Shown in pieces: positions 61,581-64,000 of a stretch of DNA of 64,000 nucleotides. How positions within the stretch are numbered: the first letter of the stretch is position 1; each line of letters opens with the position of its first letter. A model generated the notes under the pieces. That model was not told where the DNA came from. It saw only the letters and a list, made by a program, of their open reading frames with translations, and made no database searches. The stretch spans positions 372,815 through 436,814 of the forward strand of contig NMRB01000117.1 in NCBI GenBank assembly GCA_002633025.1, given 5' to 3'. The stretch is from Notospermus geniculatus. Taxonomy: Eukaryota > Nemertea > Pilidiophora > Heteronemertea > Lineidae. A program made the position numbers and the translations under genes.

Positions 61581-62407
61581 AACAGTAAAAATTCATAAGC
61601 GAGCGATTTTGTTTCAATGCACAAAATAAAGGAATTGACACAGCCCAAGGACATGCCTTTTCTGTCTTTGTCAATGAATGAGTTTGGTGTGCCAATGTCT
61701 AGTGAAGAACTGAAACTTGTGACAACAGACTGACCAAACTTTGTCACAAATCACAGGCCCTTGTGAAGTGAGTTCGAGGCCTAGCTACGGTAAACGTAGC
61801 GGGGTACCCCCTATATAAAAATCTAGGCCTCGAACTCACTTCACAAGGGCCTGTGCACAAATATAGGCCTACTATAGTGCTGTGGTTGGCCTACAATGTC
61901 AGTTCGGGAAAGTTCCGAATTTGGAAACGTTTCTGATTTTGGAAGCCCAGCGATTCCAATATTCATGATATTGGCAGGGATGTCAGATGTAAGTAGGCCT
62001 AGGCCTAGCCTAGGCCCAAAAAAACACTCTTTCCTCGCCAAGAGTTGTTGTCGTCGTTGCTTCCAACAACTCTTCTGTGTGTGTTCCAAATCCCATGCCA
62101 AACATTTGGCTGCAGTCACGATAGCCGATGGTTCCGGAAAATGCGACAATAGGCCCTTAGGCCTATGATGGATGGATTTTCGTGGCTTCAAAAGTTCCCG
62201 CCTTCGAACTTCCCTGGTGGTTCTAAATGTCGCCGCTAGGGAAGGCATCGATTGCACGTGCACAGCTCATGCACATGGCGCCTTCTTCAAGGGCAAGGTC
62301 GTTGTCATAAAATCCGTCGGCGCCCAACTGATTCGCCAGTATCGATATCATCAGGATCATCGCTGCTTGTTCTCTTACCAGCTTACAGGATCACCTTTGG
62401 CGAAAAT
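61581..62407. other. Intergenic, GC-rich to the right
   Basis: Holds the hairpin 61752-61855. From about 61.9 to 62.4 kb it has raised CpG content, possibly a promoter for the candidate exon at 62408. An ORF on the plus strand (62172-62420) shows no known motif. Confidence 0.4.
61752..61855. mobile_element. Foldback element with near-perfect arms
   Basis: The left arm (cacaggcccttgtgaagtga, then gttcgaggccta) is mirrored by the right arm (taggcctcgaac, then tcacttcacaagggcctgtg). The loop is short and contains a second small ggggtacccc palindrome. Confidence 0.85.
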
Positions 62408-62467
62408 ATGGCACCCTTAGCTATTGAGAGATTAGCTGAAGAAATCAGCGAGCATCAGGCATGTCAG
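62408..62467 (+). CDS. Possible first coding exon of an unidentified gene
   Basis: An ATG in good context (aatATGG) opens 20 codons (MAPLAIERLA then EEISEHQACQ) that end at a consensus donor, CAG|GTGAGA, in phase 0. The upstream 400 bp are CpG-rich. No downstream exon could be identified before the window ends, and I do not recognise the peptide. Confidence 0.3.
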
Positions 62468-63340
62468 GTGAGAATACATCCCTCCTTTTGACAGTTTTTT
62501 GTTGCGAAAGTTCGCTCTCACAACAAAAAGAAAATCAAATGTAAATTTGTTTTTTGTCCTACTTGTCGGTCACTTAAACAACTTGTCGGTCCTTCTTGGT
62601 CCTTGTCGGTCTTTAGTACGACCGCACAACACTCAAACAGAGCCCGGCTCGGAAAGAAAAATGTACGTGCACTCTAATGCTGACACAGTGTGCATTAGTG
62701 TGTTAGTGGCCATGGGGCCTACAGCCATGACCAGATGACAGCAGGCTACAATAATATGTAGGCCCTACTGTAGGCTACAGTGTTACGTGTCGTGTGTAGG
62801 AGCTGGGTGGGCAGGGTAGGTAGGTACATTGTTGTAGGCCTACCGCACCGGTAGGCAGGTGAGGTAGGAGGCGGCGTAGCCTCCAGATTGAGATTTTTGA
62901 AGGAGTCTCCAGATTTTTAGGTAGGCCTAGCAGGCCTAGGCCTGCCCTGTAGGCCTACTCGGTTCGATATTACATGTAGGCCTAAGTTTAACAATGTTTA
63001 AGTCGCCAAACTCCAACAGTCGTTTGCCGTCAGGCCACAGCAGCTTCCATCGAAATAACTGATCACCCTCTTGTCAGTTACTAACCAATGTTTAGCGATA
63101 TCATGATATCGATCCGTGTGACTGTCTCGGAAAACGCCGGGGGAACTGCGTAGGCTAATTCTTGAGCCAAATTTTTTCGAAAAAAAATTAGGGCCTATAC
63201 CGGTAGGCCTATGAAAAATATTTTATCATCAGACAGCAGAGGCCAACATTTGATCATTAAATGTGAAAGATGGGGTCATTGGACCCCGTCAAAGGAAAAA
63301 AATTGCCCAGGCTAAAATATCATTTTAGATCTGCTGCCCA
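62468..63340. other. No gene recognised; dense taggcctac palindromes
   Basis: Short ORFs only. Between about 62750 and 62990 the sequence is crowded with taggcctac-type hexamers to octamers. It would be an intron if the candidate exon at 62408 is real. Confidence 0.45.
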
Positions 63341-63353
63341 CAGTCCGGGCCAC

Positions 63354-63672
63354 AGTCGCACTACTACCGTCACGGTACGAATAATCATTCTCCACACACT
63401 ATTCCCACCGTGACGGTGTAAATAAGAGCTGTTCCTGCACTATTCACACCGTCACGGTACGAATAAGAACCGGCGGCGCACTATTCACACCGTCACGGTA
63501 CGAATAAGAACCGACGGCATACTATTCACACCGTCACGGTACGAATAAGAACCGGCGGCGCACTATTCACACCGTCACGGTACGAATAAGAACCGACGGC
63601 ATACTATTCACACCGTCACGGTACGAATAAGATCTGGTTTGGCGTTATTTGCACCGTGACGGTACGAATAGC
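63354..63672. repeat. Tandem satellite, 41-bp unit with palindromic core
   Basis: About eight units of cactattcacaccgtcacgg / tacgaataagaaccg. Unit starts at 63438, 63479, 63520, 63561 and 63602 are spaced exactly 41 bp. Adjacent units alternate between ccggcggcg and ccgacggca endings, giving an 82-bp higher-order period. Each unit contains ACCGTCACGGT, palindromic but for its central base. The outer units are diverged. Confidence 0.92.
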
Positions 63673-64000
63673 CCCGGCCTTCTGAAAAATGATTATTTGG
63701 CGAATAGAAAGATAGGAAGTCGTGCACTGATATTTTGTCTAAAGCATGCGGCCATCAAATAAACTTTCTCATTTCTGATATTTCTAATATCGGAGAGCTT
63801 AGATATACAAAAGAAAGCTATACAAATTTCCTTTGTGTACAAAGTCTGTCATTTGAAATGCAAATGAGCAACCAATGATGCAACGTTCTTATTGCCTTGT
63901 AACGATGTTAACACCTAAAGAAACACGTAAGACATATTACAGCATCGTTAAGAATTTAAAGAATAAAGAGGTTATGAAACCATTTCGATGGAAGAATTCA

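Overview
The window is animal nuclear DNA. Genes have GT-AG introns, large introns and abundant short foldback (MITE-like) elements. No bacterial signals are present. The very frequent short palindromes TAGGCCTA and TACATGTA, the intron-rich conserved genes and the cGAS-like receptors suggest a marine invertebrate, with a deuterostome such as an echinoderm as my best guess. That placement is an inference, not a demonstration. N runs at 9488-9928 and 59196-59361, and single Ns at 15649, 32626 and 46851, show this is a gapped draft scaffold.

Layout. (1) 1-8281 and 19734-28382 are two copies of one segmental duplication. Each copy carries a two-exon gene (4323-7123 and 23711-27497) for a 678-residue protein. 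Its N-terminal half is a Mab-21/cGAS-like nucleotidyltransferase with an intact GS...ExD...D catalytic set. Its C-terminal half has four membrane segments in copy 2; the third is replaced in copy 1. This apparent membrane-tethered cGAS-like receptor is the most interesting item here. Each copy also has a short possible first exon on the minus strand about 3.6 kb upstream (638-709 and 20371-20442). (2) 8282-19733 lies between the copies and has no gene I can name; it holds foldbacks, a satellite, a foldback-split ORF and a possible decayed Vps62-like fragment. (3) 28383-44301 also has no recognisable gene; it holds a 40-bp tandem array inside a 0.67-kb duplication and a few foldbacks. (4) 44302-59109 on the minus strand is a complete 14-exon ERMP1 gene (ER M28-family metallopeptidase, 887 residues reconstructed). 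(5) 59617-60636 on the plus strand is a complete four-coding-exon POLR1H gene (RNA polymerase I subunit RPA12, 121 residues), head to head with ERMP1. (6) 60640-64000 holds a dispersed repeat, a perfect-armed hairpin, a possible first exon at 62408 and a 41-bp satellite with a palindromic core.

How the genes relate. ERMP1 and POLR1H are unrelated housekeeping genes that probably share a divergent promoter, which is partly hidden by the 59196-59361 gap. The two cGLR-like genes are recent paralogues, predicted to make a nucleotide second messenger at a membrane. Comparing the copies gives empty and filled sites that date several foldback insertions after the duplication.
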